A DNA stretch of 34,980 bases, from IMG/VR virus record IMGVR_UViG_3300020156_000465, positions 1-34,980 of that record; one strand, written 5' to 3'. Both the position numbers and the translations under genes were made by a program. The DNA is from a virus. Positions 1-6,887 of this stretch are shown piece by piece (position 1 is the first letter of the stretch; the number at the start of each line of letters is the position of its first letter). The notes under the pieces are model-generated. The model was not told the origin of the DNA and ran no database searches. It was given only the letters and a program-made list of their open reading frames with translations.

Positions 1-372
1 ATGGCGAAGCGCATACAACCAAAACAGAGCCCCGGCCCGATCTACGTCATCGACACCGGTGCTATCGGCCGCCAGCACCTGGCGCTGTGCCTCGACCGCG
101 ACAGCCGCGAGGTGGTCGGCCTGCAGGTCGCCCATGACGTCGCCGACGCCGTCGCCATGGCGCTGGCCGAGGCGGTGGCCGCCTATGGCATCCCCGAGGT
201 CGTGATCGTCGCCAACGGTCCCGACTACCTGCCCATGGCGCGCCTGTGTCAGCGCCTGGGCATCGGCATCAAACACGTCCCGCCCTACAGCCCCGAGCCC
301 ACGCGGGCGGTCGAGCGCGCTTTCCGTGACCTGCGCGTCCACCTGACCGACCTGCAGGAGACCGCGCAATGA
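1..372 (+). CDS. DDE/RNase H-fold transposase-like protein, lacking a catalytic Asp
   Basis: Encodes 123 residues as seen. The ORF begins at the first base of the window, so the true start may lie further left. The sequence resembles the core of rve/DDE integrases and transposases: a first strand ending in VIDTG (D18), a middle strand VIVANGPDY (residues 68-76) where active enzymes read D-N-G, and a C-terminal PPYSPEPTRAVERAFRDL (94-111) matching the PYSP...VER.F glutamate motif (E105). The middle Asp is Ala71, so DNA strand transfer is unlikely. There is no N-terminal DNA-binding domain and no C-terminal beta-barrel. It overlaps the ParB-like gene by ATGA, so the two are probably co-translated. 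It could be a domesticated fragment modulating MuA, or a remnant. The fold assignment is by motif only. Confidence 0.65.
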   Translation: MAKRIQPKQSPGPIYVIDTGAIGRQHLALCLDRDSREVVGLQVAHDVADAVAMALAEAVAAYGIPEVVIVANGPDYLPMARLCQRLGIGIKHVPPYSPEPTRAVERAFRDLRVHLTDLQETAQ

Positions 373-1241
373 AGTCGCTGGGCCGGGAAGTCCTGAAGGT
401 CACCGACATCATCATCGGCGACCGCCTGCGCCAGATCGACGAGGCGCACGCCGAGCTGCTGGCGGTCAGCCTGCAGGAAACCGGGCGGCTGCGCCAGCCG
501 CCCGAGGTGCGGCGCCAGAAGAAGGGCGCCAAGGTCATTCACACCCTGATCGCTGGCGGCCACCGCATGCGCGCGGTGGAGATCGTCGGGTGGCCCGTGG
601 TCGAGGTCGAGGTCTACGAGGGCAGCGACGACGAAACGCGGCTGTGGGAGATCGACGAGAACCTGATCCGCCACGAGTTGAACCCGCTGGACCGTGCGGT
701 GTTCCTGGCCGAGCGCGAGGCTGTGTACCTGCGCCTGCACCCCGAGGCGGCGCATGGCGGCGACCGCAAGAGCGCGGAATTCAAGCGGAAAAATCAAGTC
801 GCCATCATGGCGGCTCGATCCTTCGCCGAGGATGTGCGGGAAAAGACCGGCCTGTCCGACCGCACCATTCAGCGCGCGGTGTTCATTGCCAGCAAGCTGG
901 CGCCCGACGTGCGCGCCGCCTTGCCGGGAACTGAGCTGGCCAAGAAGCAGTCCGAGCTGGTGGCGCTGGCCCAGCTGGGCCACGGCGAGCAACGCCAGGC
1001 GCTGGCGCTCCTGCTGAACGCCGAGGCCAAAGTCAAGAACGTGGCCGCCGCCGTCAAGCTGATGAAGGGCGTCCGTGCCCCCGGCCCGGCGGCCGACGAA
1101 GGCTTCAAGGCGCTGCTGTCCAAATGGACCCGCGCCACGCCGCGCGAGCGCCAGATGCTCCTGGAACACCTGTGGCTCCACAAGACCGACGACACCCTGC
1201 GGGCGTTCGTCGCCGGCCTTGAGCAAGAGGAGGCAGCGTGA
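369..1241 (+). CDS. ParB/Srx-fold nuclease-like DNA-binding protein
   Basis: 290 residues. The N-terminal part shows the ParB/Spo0J signature: GDRLRQID near residue 17, IAGGHRMRAVEIVGW (61-75, the GxxR box that binds nucleotide in ParB relatives) and ENLIRHELNPLDRAVFLAE (97-115). A helix-turn-helix is likely at about 155-175 (VREKTGLSDRTIQRAVFIA). The rest is alanine-rich and helical. ParB-family CTPases bind and slide on DNA; phage members can be regulators or nucleases and no ParA partner is visible here. The start ATG overlaps the upstream stop (ATGA), and the stop abuts the next start (TGATG). A role in plasmid-like partition, host-chromosome interaction or early regulation cannot be separated from sequence. 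Confidence 0.88.
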   Translation: MKSLGREVLKVTDIIIGDRLRQIDEAHAELLAVSLQETGRLRQPPEVRRQKKGAKVIHTLIAGGHRMRAVEIVGWPVVEVEVYEGSDDETRLWEIDENLIRHELNPLDRAVFLAEREAVYLRLHPEAAHGGDRKSAEFKRKNQVAIMAARSFAEDVREKTGLSDRTIQRAVFIASKLAPDVRAALPGTELAKKQSELVALAQLGHGEQRQALALLLNAEAKVKNVAAAVKLMKGVRAPGPAADEGFKALLSKWTRATPRERQMLLEHLWLHKTDDTLRAFVAGLEQEEAA

Positions 1242-1462
1242 TGCAGGCCAACCTGATCGTTCGCGTGCTCGCCCGACTGCTCAAGCCGGTGATCCGGGAG
1301 GCTATGCGCCAGGATTTCCACCCTGATCAGGTCGCCGAAGAAACCGGGAAAAGAGTTGCTCAAGCTCTTGAGCAATCTCGTCTTCGGTCGCTTGAGATAG
1401 CCACGTTTGGAGCGCGTTTTTCTGCTCGCTCCCCACGTCTGCGTGCAGAAGAGCCGAGGTGA
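1241..1462 (+). CDS. small hypothetical protein downstream of ParB-like gene
   Basis: 73 residues from ATG 1241, which shares its A with the TGA of the ParB-like gene (a GTG at 1238 is also in frame). The first 50 residues (MQANLIVRVLARLLKPVIRE..., then HPDQVAEETGKRVAQALEQSR) look like genuine amphipathic helix. The last 25 are basic and low in sense, and they lie antisense to the leftward gene at 1302-1724. Either the two genes truly converge with a 160-bp overlap, or the original 3' end was lost when the leftward gene was inserted. No family is recognised. Confidence 0.4.
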   Translation: MQANLIVRVLARLLKPVIREAMRQDFHPDQVAEETGKRVAQALEQSRLRSLEIATFGARFSARSPRLRAEEPR

Positions 1463-1724
1463 TCATGGCCTGCAACGGATCACTCTCGGGGCTTTTCGCC
1501 AGCGCATCCAAGAAGAAGATGCTGCTCCGCAGTGGCAAGGTCGCCACGCTCGTCTCCGTGTGCTCCACGTATGTGCTGACCACGGCAAAGGTTTCGCAGA
1601 CCTTTTGCAAGTCTATGGCCCCGGCTCGGTTCAGAGCCAACACCAGCCCTTTGACCAACCATCTCAGCCCTTCGACCTGGCCTTTCAGCATCGCCAGTTC
1701 GGTTCGCAGTTCGATTTCGTCCAT
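1302..1724 (-). CDS. leftward gene, hypothetical protein in lysogeny-switch position
   Basis: 140 residues on the minus strand, from the ATG whose complement is 1722-1724. The longer upstream reading frame is ignored because GGGGGA lies just 5' of this ATG and a plausible promoter at 1756-1784 would give a leader of about 25 nt. The protein starts MDEIELRTELAMLKGQVEGL, a likely short coiled coil, then an Ile/Leu-rich helix (WLVKGLVLALNRAGAIDL), a central Ser/Thr stretch and an acidic helix (TEDEIAQELEQLF). There is no clear helix-turn-helix, signal peptide or membrane segment. Two sampled 60-bp lines are about 53-57% G+C, against 70% in a sampled line of the CII-like gene, which suggests separate acquisition. 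It diverges from the A-B operon, where Mu keeps its c repressor, but the sequence does not identify it as one. No family recognised. Confidence 0.65.
   Translation of the reverse strand: MDEIELRTELAMLKGQVEGLRWLVKGLVLALNRAGAIDLQKVCETFAVVSTYVEHTETSVATLPLRSSIFFLDALAKSPESDPLQAMITSALLHADVGSEQKNALQTWLSQATEDEIAQELEQLFSRFLRRPDQGGNPGA
1356..1375. repeat. 20-bp perfect dyad, 9-bp arms
   Basis: Arms TTGCTCAAG (1356-1364) and CTTGAGCAA (1367-1375) are perfect reverse complements around a 2-bp centre. It lies inside the 3' part of the leftward gene and of the small rightward ORF. The loop is too small and no T-run follows, so it is not a good terminator. Its size and symmetry resemble a protein-binding site, possibly for the neighbouring ParB-like protein, but it also encodes AQELEQL in the leftward gene and may be coincidence. 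Confidence 0.4.
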
Positions 1725-1755
1725 GGGTTCCCCCGTCGGTTGTGTGGCAACGCCG

Positions 1756-1784
1756 ATGATAGGGGATGGTCGGCCGGCCGTCAC
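1756..1784 (-). promoter_or_regulatory. putative leftward sigma70-type promoter
   Basis: Read on the minus strand: -35 GTGACG (1784-1779), a 17-bp spacer, and -10 TATCAT (1761-1756, 5 of 6 to TATAAT). A start near 1749 would leave about 25 nt before the ATG at 1724. The spacer and the edge of the -35 contain one copy of the TGGTCGGCCGGCC repeat, so a protein bound there would block the promoter. Seen by eye only, with no scoring. Confidence 0.45.
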
Positions 1785-1817
1785 TGTCACCGCCATGGCT
1801 GTGGTGGTCGGCCGGCC
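1767..1817 (+). repeat. 13-bp direct repeat pair, possible operators
   Basis: TGGTCGGCCGGCC occurs at 1767-1779 and again at 1805-1817, 38 bp apart. Each copy has the palindromic core GGCCGGCC. Both lie in the 114-bp divergent gap between the leftward gene and the CII-like gene; the first sits in the leftward promoter spacer. GGCCGGCC itself recurs elsewhere in this GC-rich sequence (for example near 3173), so only the 13-bp identity and the position argue for function. Confidence 0.4.
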
Positions 1818-1838
1818 TCTGGCTGCGGAGGCCGCGTG

Positions 1839-2291
1839 ATGTCCCGGTCCCGCGACACCCGCACCTACGACCTGCTGGCCTGGGAGCCGCCGCAGCCGGC
1901 CAAGGCGTTCGCGCCCGAGAAGGTCCGCGCCGCCAGCTTGCGGTCCATGGTGTGCCGGGCGGTGGCCGCCGCGCTCAAGGAGTGCGGCAAGGACCGCGAC
2001 CAGGTGGCGGAGGAGATCGGTACCTATCTGGGTGAGCCGTGCGCCAAGACCATGCTGGACGCCTACGCCAGCGAGGCCCGCGAGGACCACACCATCCCGC
2101 TGATCCGCTTCCTGGGCCTGGTGCACGCCACCGGCGACATCCGGCTGCTGCAGGTGCTGGCCAACCAGTTCGGCTGGGCGGTGGTGCCGCAGAAGTACCT
2201 GCCGGCCATCGAGGAATCGATCATCGCCGACAAGATCGAGGAGCTGCAGCAGCGCCGCGTCTTGGCCCGCAAGACCTGGAAGGGGGCATGA
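1839..2291 (+). CDS. CII-like (Phage_CP76-type) early regulator
   Basis: 150 residues from ATG 1839, preceded by GGAGG about 8 nt upstream. A helical segment (QVAEEIGTYLGEPCAKTMLDAYASE, about residues 50-74) is followed by IPLIRFLGLVHATGDIRLLQVLANQFG, which resembles the conserved C-terminal part of phage CII/CP76 regulators, where a Thr-Gly-Asp turn separates two helices. It is the first gene of the transposition operon and its stop overlaps the MuA start (ATGA). A role in controlling early transcription or the lysis-lysogeny choice is likely by position; the family assignment is by pattern and only moderately sure. A Ner-like role is the main alternative. Confidence 0.7.
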   Translation: MSRSRDTRTYDLLAWEPPQPAKAFAPEKVRAASLRSMVCRAVAAALKECGKDRDQVAEEIGTYLGEPCAKTMLDAYASEAREDHTIPLIRFLGLVHATGDIRLLQVLANQFGWAVVPQKYLPAIEESIIADKIEELQQRRVLARKTWKGA

Positions 2292-4270
2292 CCATGCTCA
2301 AGGAGTGGATGTCGGCTGCCGAGATTGCCGCGCTGAAGCTGCGGGACATGCCGGAATCCGAAAGCGGTGTTTGGCGTATCGCCAAGCGCGACGGCTGGCA
2401 GCATCCCGAGCGCCAATGGAATGCTGTCACCAATCCCCTCGGTGTCTGGCGCAAGCGTGACAAGAAGCAGGGCGGCGGTGTCGAGTACTATTACTCGCTG
2501 CTGCCGGCCCGCGCGCAGTCCCAGCTGCTGGTCGTTTCCGCCGTGCCGCCGGAAGCCCAGCCCGCCACCGACGCCAAGCGCAGCCTGTCGGCCTCCGACA
2601 TGTGGGCGTGGTTCGACCGCCAGACCGACAAGGTGAAGGCCAAGGCGAAGGAACGGCTGGCCATCCTGTCGCTGGTCGAGGCGATGCTGCTGAACGGCCA
2701 GCGCAAGGAGATCGCCGTCGCGCTGATCGCGGCCGAGAAGGGCGTCGCCGGGTCGAGCATCTGGGGCTGGTACAAGCGCGTCGCCGGCCAGGACCGCGAC
2801 GACTGGTTGCCCTTTCTGGCCGACCAGTACGTGGGCCGCCAAGTGTCCGCCGAGTTCGACGACGACGCCTGGGAAGCCTTCAAGGCCGACTACCTGCGCC
2901 TGTCCGCCCGCCCCTTGAGCGCCTGCTATCGCGACCTCAAGCTGCTGGCCCAGCAGAAGGGCTGGGCCATCCCCTCGGAAAAGAGCGTCGCCCGCCGGGT
3001 GGAGCGGGACATCCATCCCACCGTGCAGGTGCTGACGCGCGAAGGGCCGGATGCGTTGAAGCGCATGTACCCGCCGCAGGAACGCGACCGCACCTGCTTC
3101 CACGCCTTGGAGGCCATCAACGGCGACGGCCACATCTGGGACGTCCGCGTGCTGTGGCCCGACGGCACCATCGGCCGGCCGGTGATGGTCGGGTTCCAGG
3201 ACCTGTACTCCAACAAGCTCCTGGCGTGGCGGGTGGCCCAGACCGAGAACCGCGAGGTGATCCGCCTGGCGCTGGGCGACGTCGTCGAACAGTACGGCAT
3301 CCCCGACTATGTGTGGTTCGACAACACCAGGGCGTTCGCCAACAAATGGCTGACCGGCGGTGCCGCCAACCGGCACCGCTGGAAGGTGCGCGACGAGGAC
3401 CCGCTGGGCATCTGCGAAACCCTGAACATGCAGGTGCGCTTCACGCTGCCCTATTCGGGGCAAAGCAAGCCCATCGAGCGCAGCTGGCGCGACATGGCCC
3501 AGGACATCGCCAAGGTCGCCGCCTTCGAGGGCGCCTACACCGGCAACAGCACCACCAACAAGCCGGCCAATTACGGCGAACGCGCCATTCCCCTGGACGA
3601 GTTCCTGCAGGTGATCGCGGTGGAGATCACCAAGTGGAACGCCCGCGAGGGCCGCCGCACCAAGATCGCCCAGGGCCGCTCGTTCGACCAGGTGTTCAAC
3701 GAGAGCTACGCCAAGGCGTCCAGCCAGGGCCTGATCCGCCGCGCCACCGCCGAGCAGGCCCGCCTGTGGCTGCTGACCGCCGACGGCGTCTCGGCCGACC
3801 GCGACAACGGCGCCATCAAGATCCTCGGCAACCGCTTCTGGTCCGAGTTCCTGGTGGAGCATCGCGGCGAGAAGCTGGTGGTGCGCTACGACCCCCAGAA
3901 CGTCTTGGACGGCCTGCACGTCTACGCCCTGTCGGGCGCCTATCTCGGCTTCGCCGACATCTGGGAGCCGGTGGGCTTCAAGAACGCCGACGCGGCACGC
4001 CAGCACGCCCAGGCGCGCAAGGCTTGGCTGAAGGCGGTTGCCGCCCAGGCCAAGGCCGAGCGCACCATGACCGCGGTCGAACTGGCCCAGATGGCGCCGG
4101 AAGTCGAGCCGGAACCCCCGGCCGACCTCGGCAACGTCCACCGTGCCGTTTTCGGCAACACCGCCCTCAAGCCCCGTCCCGCCGTCCAGCCGGCGGTCCA
4201 GTCCGCCCCCGACGCCGAGGCGTTCGGGCGCGGGGTGCAGCAGCTGTTCCGTCTCGTCACCGACAACTGA
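2288..4270 (+). CDS. A: Mu-type transposase MuA
   Basis: 660 residues, about the length of MuA. The N-terminal Mu-type HTH is visible (EWMSAAEIAALKLRDMPESESGVWRIAKRDGW, about 6-37), followed by an end-binding region and the RNase H-fold core. The DDE triad reads D280 (INGDGH), D345 (VWFDNTRAF) and E397 (SKPIERSWRD), with spacing close to MuA D269/D336/E392. A beta-barrel region follows (about 520-620), then a charged Pro-rich tail (VEPEPPADLG) where MuA contacts MuB and ClpX. The start ATG overlaps the upstream stop by ATGA; a second ATG lies two codons in. It acts with MuB in replicative transposition. The catalytic residues are intact, so the element could be active. Confidence 0.98.
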   Translation: MTMLKEWMSAAEIAALKLRDMPESESGVWRIAKRDGWQHPERQWNAVTNPLGVWRKRDKKQGGGVEYYYSLLPARAQSQLLVVSAVPPEAQPATDAKRSLSASDMWAWFDRQTDKVKAKAKERLAILSLVEAMLLNGQRKEIAVALIAAEKGVAGSSIWGWYKRVAGQDRDDWLPFLADQYVGRQVSAEFDDDAWEAFKADYLRLSARPLSACYRDLKLLAQQKGWAIPSEKSVARRVERDIHPTVQVLTREGPDALKRMYPPQERDRTCFHALEAINGDGHIWDVRVLWPDGTIGRPVMVGFQDLYSNKLLAWRVAQTENREVIRLALGDVVEQYGIPDYVWFDNTRAFANKWLTGGAANRHRWKVRDEDPLGICETLNMQVRFTLPYSGQSKPIERSWRDMAQDIAKVAAFEGAYTGNSTTNKPANYGERAIPLDEFLQVIAVEITKWNAREGRRTKIAQGRSFDQVFNESYAKASSQGLIRRATAEQARLWLLTADGVSADRDNGAIKILGNRFWSEFLVEHRGEKLVVRYDPQNVLDGLHVYALSGAYLGFADIWEPVGFKNADAARQHAQARKAWLKAVAAQAKAERTMTAVELAQMAPEVEPEPPADLGNVHRAVFGNTALKPRPAVQPAVQSAPDAEAFGRGVQQLFRLVTDN

Positions 4271-4278
4271 GGTTTATC

Positions 4279-5229
4279 ATGACCGTCGTCCTCGCAATCA
4301 CCCCCGACCACGACGCCTTGCGCGAGCAGTGCCTCGACCTGGCCCAGACCATCACCAAGAAGGCCATGGCCGAAGAGGCCGGCATCGCCTACGGCACCTT
4401 CACCAACTGGCTGGGCGGCACCTACCAGGGCGACAACGACGCCGTGGCCCGCAAGGTCAAGCTGTGGCTGGACAACCGCCAGCAGCGTTCGCAGGTCGCC
4501 CAGCTGTCGGTGGTGTCGCCGCCGTTCCAGCGCACCCCCACCGCCGTCGAGGCGCAGACGGTGTGCATGTACGCCCAGGCGCTCAAGGACTTCGGCGTCA
4601 TCGTCGGCCCGCCCGGCGGCGGCAAGACCTGGGCGCTGAAGGACTACCGCAAGAACAACCCCAACGTCTGGCTGGTGACCGTCGAGCCGCTGATCAAGAC
4701 CGCCACGGCCATCATGCAGGAGATCTGCACGGTGATGGGGATCGTCGAGAAGTCGGCCACCCGCCTGCCGCGCGCCATCAGCCGCTTCACCGAGGACAAG
4801 CAGGGCCTGCTGATCGTCGACGAGGCGCAGATCCTGGATGTGGCCGCGCTGGAGCAGCTGCGGGCGCTGAACAAGGACGGCGAGGGCCTCGCCATCGTCA
4901 TCTGCGGCAATATCGGCATCCTGTCCAAGCTGGAGGGGCTGTCCAAGTCCAATGCCCAGCTGTACAGCCGCGTGGGTGGCCGCAAGCTGATCGACGGTTC
5001 GACCCAGGAAGACATCACCGCCATCCTCGCCGCCTGGGGCGTCACCGACGCCGGCGAGGACCGCTTCCTGCGCGCCATCGCCGCCAAGCCCGGCCATCTG
5101 CGCAACATCGACAAGTGCATGAAGCGCGCCAACGTGCTGGCCAACGGCCAGGGCATGCCGCGCACGGTCGAGCACCTGAAGGCGGCCTGGTCGAACCTCG
5201 CCCCCGACGGGTCGGCCCGCTCGAACTGA
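4279..5229 (+). CDS. B: transposition target-selection ATPase MuB
   Basis: 316 residues. An N-terminal HTH is suggested by AQTITKKAMAEEAGIAYGTFTNWLGG (about 22-47), as in MuB. The AAA+ core has Walker A GPPGGGKT (110-117), Walker B GLLIVDEAQ (176-184, D181/E182) and a likely sensor 1 at IVICGN. MuB binds DNA with ATP, delivers target DNA to MuA and stimulates strand transfer. A GAGGT motif five bases before ATG 4279 supports the start; the gap after A is only 8 bp, so A and B are one operon. Length matches MuB (about 310). Confidence 0.97.
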   Translation: MTVVLAITPDHDALREQCLDLAQTITKKAMAEEAGIAYGTFTNWLGGTYQGDNDAVARKVKLWLDNRQQRSQVAQLSVVSPPFQRTPTAVEAQTVCMYAQALKDFGVIVGPPGGGKTWALKDYRKNNPNVWLVTVEPLIKTATAIMQEICTVMGIVEKSATRLPRAISRFTEDKQGLLIVDEAQILDVAALEQLRALNKDGEGLAIVICGNIGILSKLEGLSKSNAQLYSRVGGRKLIDGSTQEDITAILAAWGVTDAGEDRFLRAIAAKPGHLRNIDKCMKRANVLANGQGMPRTVEHLKAAWSNLAPDGSARSN

Positions 5230-5243
5230 GGGAGGGGAGAGCC

Positions 5244-5570
5244 ATGTCCCGCGCCTTGCCCCTCTTCGCCTACGCCCGCGAGCTGCGCCGCGTGCCGCCC
5301 GGCCTGACCGCCCACCCTGGCCTGCGCTCCTTCGAACTGCCGGCCGTCGCCCGCCGCCTCGGCAGCCTCGCCGACGAGCTGCAGGCGCTCTTCCCGCAGA
5401 CGGCCGTCCAGATCCGCACCGTCGCCGCCAAGCTGATCGCGCAGTACGGCGCCTGCGGCCTGACCGGCTCCGACTGCGTGGAGCTGTCCACCTGGCTGGC
5501 CATGGTGGGCGGTCACATCACCATCTTGGAGCCGGAGGCCGAGCGCTCGGCCGAGGCGGGTGCGGCATGA
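5244..5570 (+). CDS. hypothetical early protein after MuB
   Basis: 108 residues, soluble and helical, with no recognised motif. GGAGGGGAGA just before ATG 5244 is a very strong ribosome-binding site. The protein has a basic N-terminal third, a Leu/Ala-rich middle (FELPAVARRLGSLADELQALF) and an acidic end (EPEAERSAEAGAA). Its stop overlaps the start of the DnaA-like gene (ATGA), so both are probably made together. Function unknown. Confidence 0.75.
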   Translation: MSRALPLFAYARELRRVPPGLTAHPGLRSFELPAVARRLGSLADELQALFPQTAVQIRTVAAKLIAQYGACGLTGSDCVELSTWLAMVGGHITILEPEAERSAEAGAA

Positions 5571-6061
5571 ACGTGCTTGCCCCCAAGGCGCCGACCGTCC
5601 CGGTGCTGACCATCCGGTTCATCCAGCAGAAGGTGGCCGACCACTTCCGCCTGCCGGTCGAGGCGATGCGCTCCAAGCGGCGTTGCACCCGCATCGCCCG
5701 CCCGCGTCAGGTGGCCATGTATCTGGCCAGCGTGCTCCTGCCCATGCGCAGCCTGCCGGCACTGGGCCGCGCCTTCTCCCGCGACCACACCACGGTAATG
5801 CATGCCATCAACCGGGTGGGCGAGCTGATGAACAAGCACCCCGCGTTCCGCGAGGAGGTGCTTGAGCTGCGCCGGAGCTTGGTCGAAACGGCCGACATCG
5901 ATCCGACCCGCGAGATGGCCGACCAACTGGCCGAGGACACCGCCGCCGCCATGCGCGATGCACTCAAGGCCCACGCCGCTGCGGACCCCCGCGGCTTCGT
6001 CGCCAGCATTTGCGCCGCCACCGGCATCCCTGTCCGGAAATTCGACGAGACCGGCACATGA
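5567..6061 (+). CDS. stand-alone DnaA domain IV-like DNA-binding protein
   Basis: 164 residues. Residues 15-90 match the C-terminal DNA-binding domain of DnaA: ARPRQVAMYLASVLL (44-58) and the signature GRAFSRDHTTVMHAINRV (67-84), which in DnaA recognises the DnaA box through the DHTTV loop. There is no AAA+ ATPase domain, so it cannot form an initiator filament. The C-terminal 75 residues are helical and unassigned (EMADQLAEDTAAAMRDALKAHAA). A protein of this kind could compete with host DnaA, bind phage sites or regulate transcription. No full consensus DnaA box was noticed in the window. The family call is strong, the role inferred. Confidence 0.88.
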   Translation: MNVLAPKAPTVPVLTIRFIQQKVADHFRLPVEAMRSKRRCTRIARPRQVAMYLASVLLPMRSLPALGRAFSRDHTTVMHAINRVGELMNKHPAFREEVLELRRSLVETADIDPTREMADQLAEDTAAAMRDALKAHAAADPRGFVASICAATGIPVRKFDETGT

Positions 6062-6165
6062 CCTACCGCGCCCGCCGCCGCTTCCGCCGCGCCCAGCGCC
6101 TGCTGCGCACGGTCTTTCACTGGGCCGCCGCGCCGGCCCGCCTTCTGTCCCTGATCACCCTCTGA
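6058..6165 (+). CDS. 35-residue arginine-rich peptide
   Basis: A short ORF whose ATG overlaps the DnaA-like stop (ATGA) and which ends 13 bp before the next gene. The product begins MTYRARRRFRRAQRLLRTVF and continues with a short hydrophobic stretch (HWAAAPARLLSLITL). It could be a nucleic-acid-binding or membrane-active peptide. The coupled start and its fit in the gap support it, but length alone makes it uncertain. Confidence 0.4.
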   Translation: MTYRARRRFRRAQRLLRTVFHWAAAPARLLSLITL

Positions 6166-6178
6166 CCAACGAGGCACC

Positions 6179-6877
6179 ATGAGCGAGACCACCACCACCG
6201 AGATCCCCACCGGCGCCTTCGAGCTGCAGGGCAAGCTCTACATGCGCGACGCCAAGGGCCACCTGGTTCCCCTGGAGCTGGTCAAGCCCGTCGACCAGCT
6301 GGAGGACCAGATGGTCCGCAAGATCATCGGCTTCGCCGAGGAGCTGTCGGCGCAGATCGCCCGCTTCAAGGGCCACACCGCCGACGACATCGGCGCCTTC
6401 CAGGCCCTGATCGCCGAGCAGTACGGCGTCGAGCCCAAGGGCGGTACCAAGGGCAACGTCACCTTCACGGCCTACGACGGCACGCTGAAGGTCCAGGTGC
6501 AGATCGCCGACGACCTGACCTTCGGCCCCCAGCTGCAGGTTGCCAAGCAGCTGATCGACGAGTGCATCGCCGAGTGGGCGGCCGAGGCCAACGCGCCGAT
6601 CCGCGCCCTGGTCAACCACGCCTTCCAGGTCGACAAGGAGGGCCGGGTCAACCGCAACGCCATCCTGCAGCTGCGCCGTGTCGCCATCGAGGACGAGCGG
6701 TGGAAGAAGGCCATGGAGGCGATCACCGACAGCATCCGGGTGCAGGGCTCCAAGTCATACATCCGCTTCTACCGCCGCCCCTCGGCCAACGCCGAGTGGA
6801 CCGCCATCACCATCGACTTGGCCGCCGCCAAGGCCCCCGTGCGGGCCGAGGTGGTCGAGGCCATGGCAGCTGAGTGA
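6179..6877 (+). CDS. DUF3164 family protein
   Basis: 232 residues. The sequence matches the DUF3164 family found in the early region of many Mu-like phages: an N-terminal helix pair (LVPLELVKPVDQLEDQMVRKIIGFAEELSAQIARFKGH), a central beta segment (GNVTFTAYDGTLKVQVQIADDLTFGPQLQVAKQLIDECI) and a C-terminal part ending RVQGSKSYIRFYRR...W. The molecular function of the family is not known to me. Start chosen at ATG 6179; upstream purines are modest. It is followed after 10 bp by the MazG-like gene in the same operon. Confidence 0.88.
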   Translation: MSETTTTEIPTGAFELQGKLYMRDAKGHLVPLELVKPVDQLEDQMVRKIIGFAEELSAQIARFKGHTADDIGAFQALIAEQYGVEPKGGTKGNVTFTAYDGTLKVQVQIADDLTFGPQLQVAKQLIDECIAEWAAEANAPIRALVNHAFQVDKEGRVNRNAILQLRRVAIEDERWKKAMEAITDSIRVQGSKSYIRFYRRPSANAEWTAITIDLAAAKAPVRAEVVEAMAAE

Positions 6878-6887
6878 GGGGGCCGCG

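Noticed and set aside
1459-1839. Rightward ORF of 126 codons between the small ORF and the CII-like gene
   Set aside because: Antisense to the better-supported leftward gene, which has a ribosome-binding site and promoter; the product lacks a recognisable pattern.
2063-4141. 692-codon open frame on the minus strand opposite MuA
   Set aside because: Shadow of GC-rich codons of the MuA gene; composition is Gly/Val/Leu/His-rich nonsense and no start signal is seen. Similar long antisense frames opposite the terminase, portal, protease and sheath genes were dropped for the same reason.
2602-4278. Long rightward frame overlapping MuA and running into MuB
   Set aside because: The part before 4279 is Arg/Pro/Gly-rich frame-shadow of MuA; only the portion from ATG 4279 is MuB.
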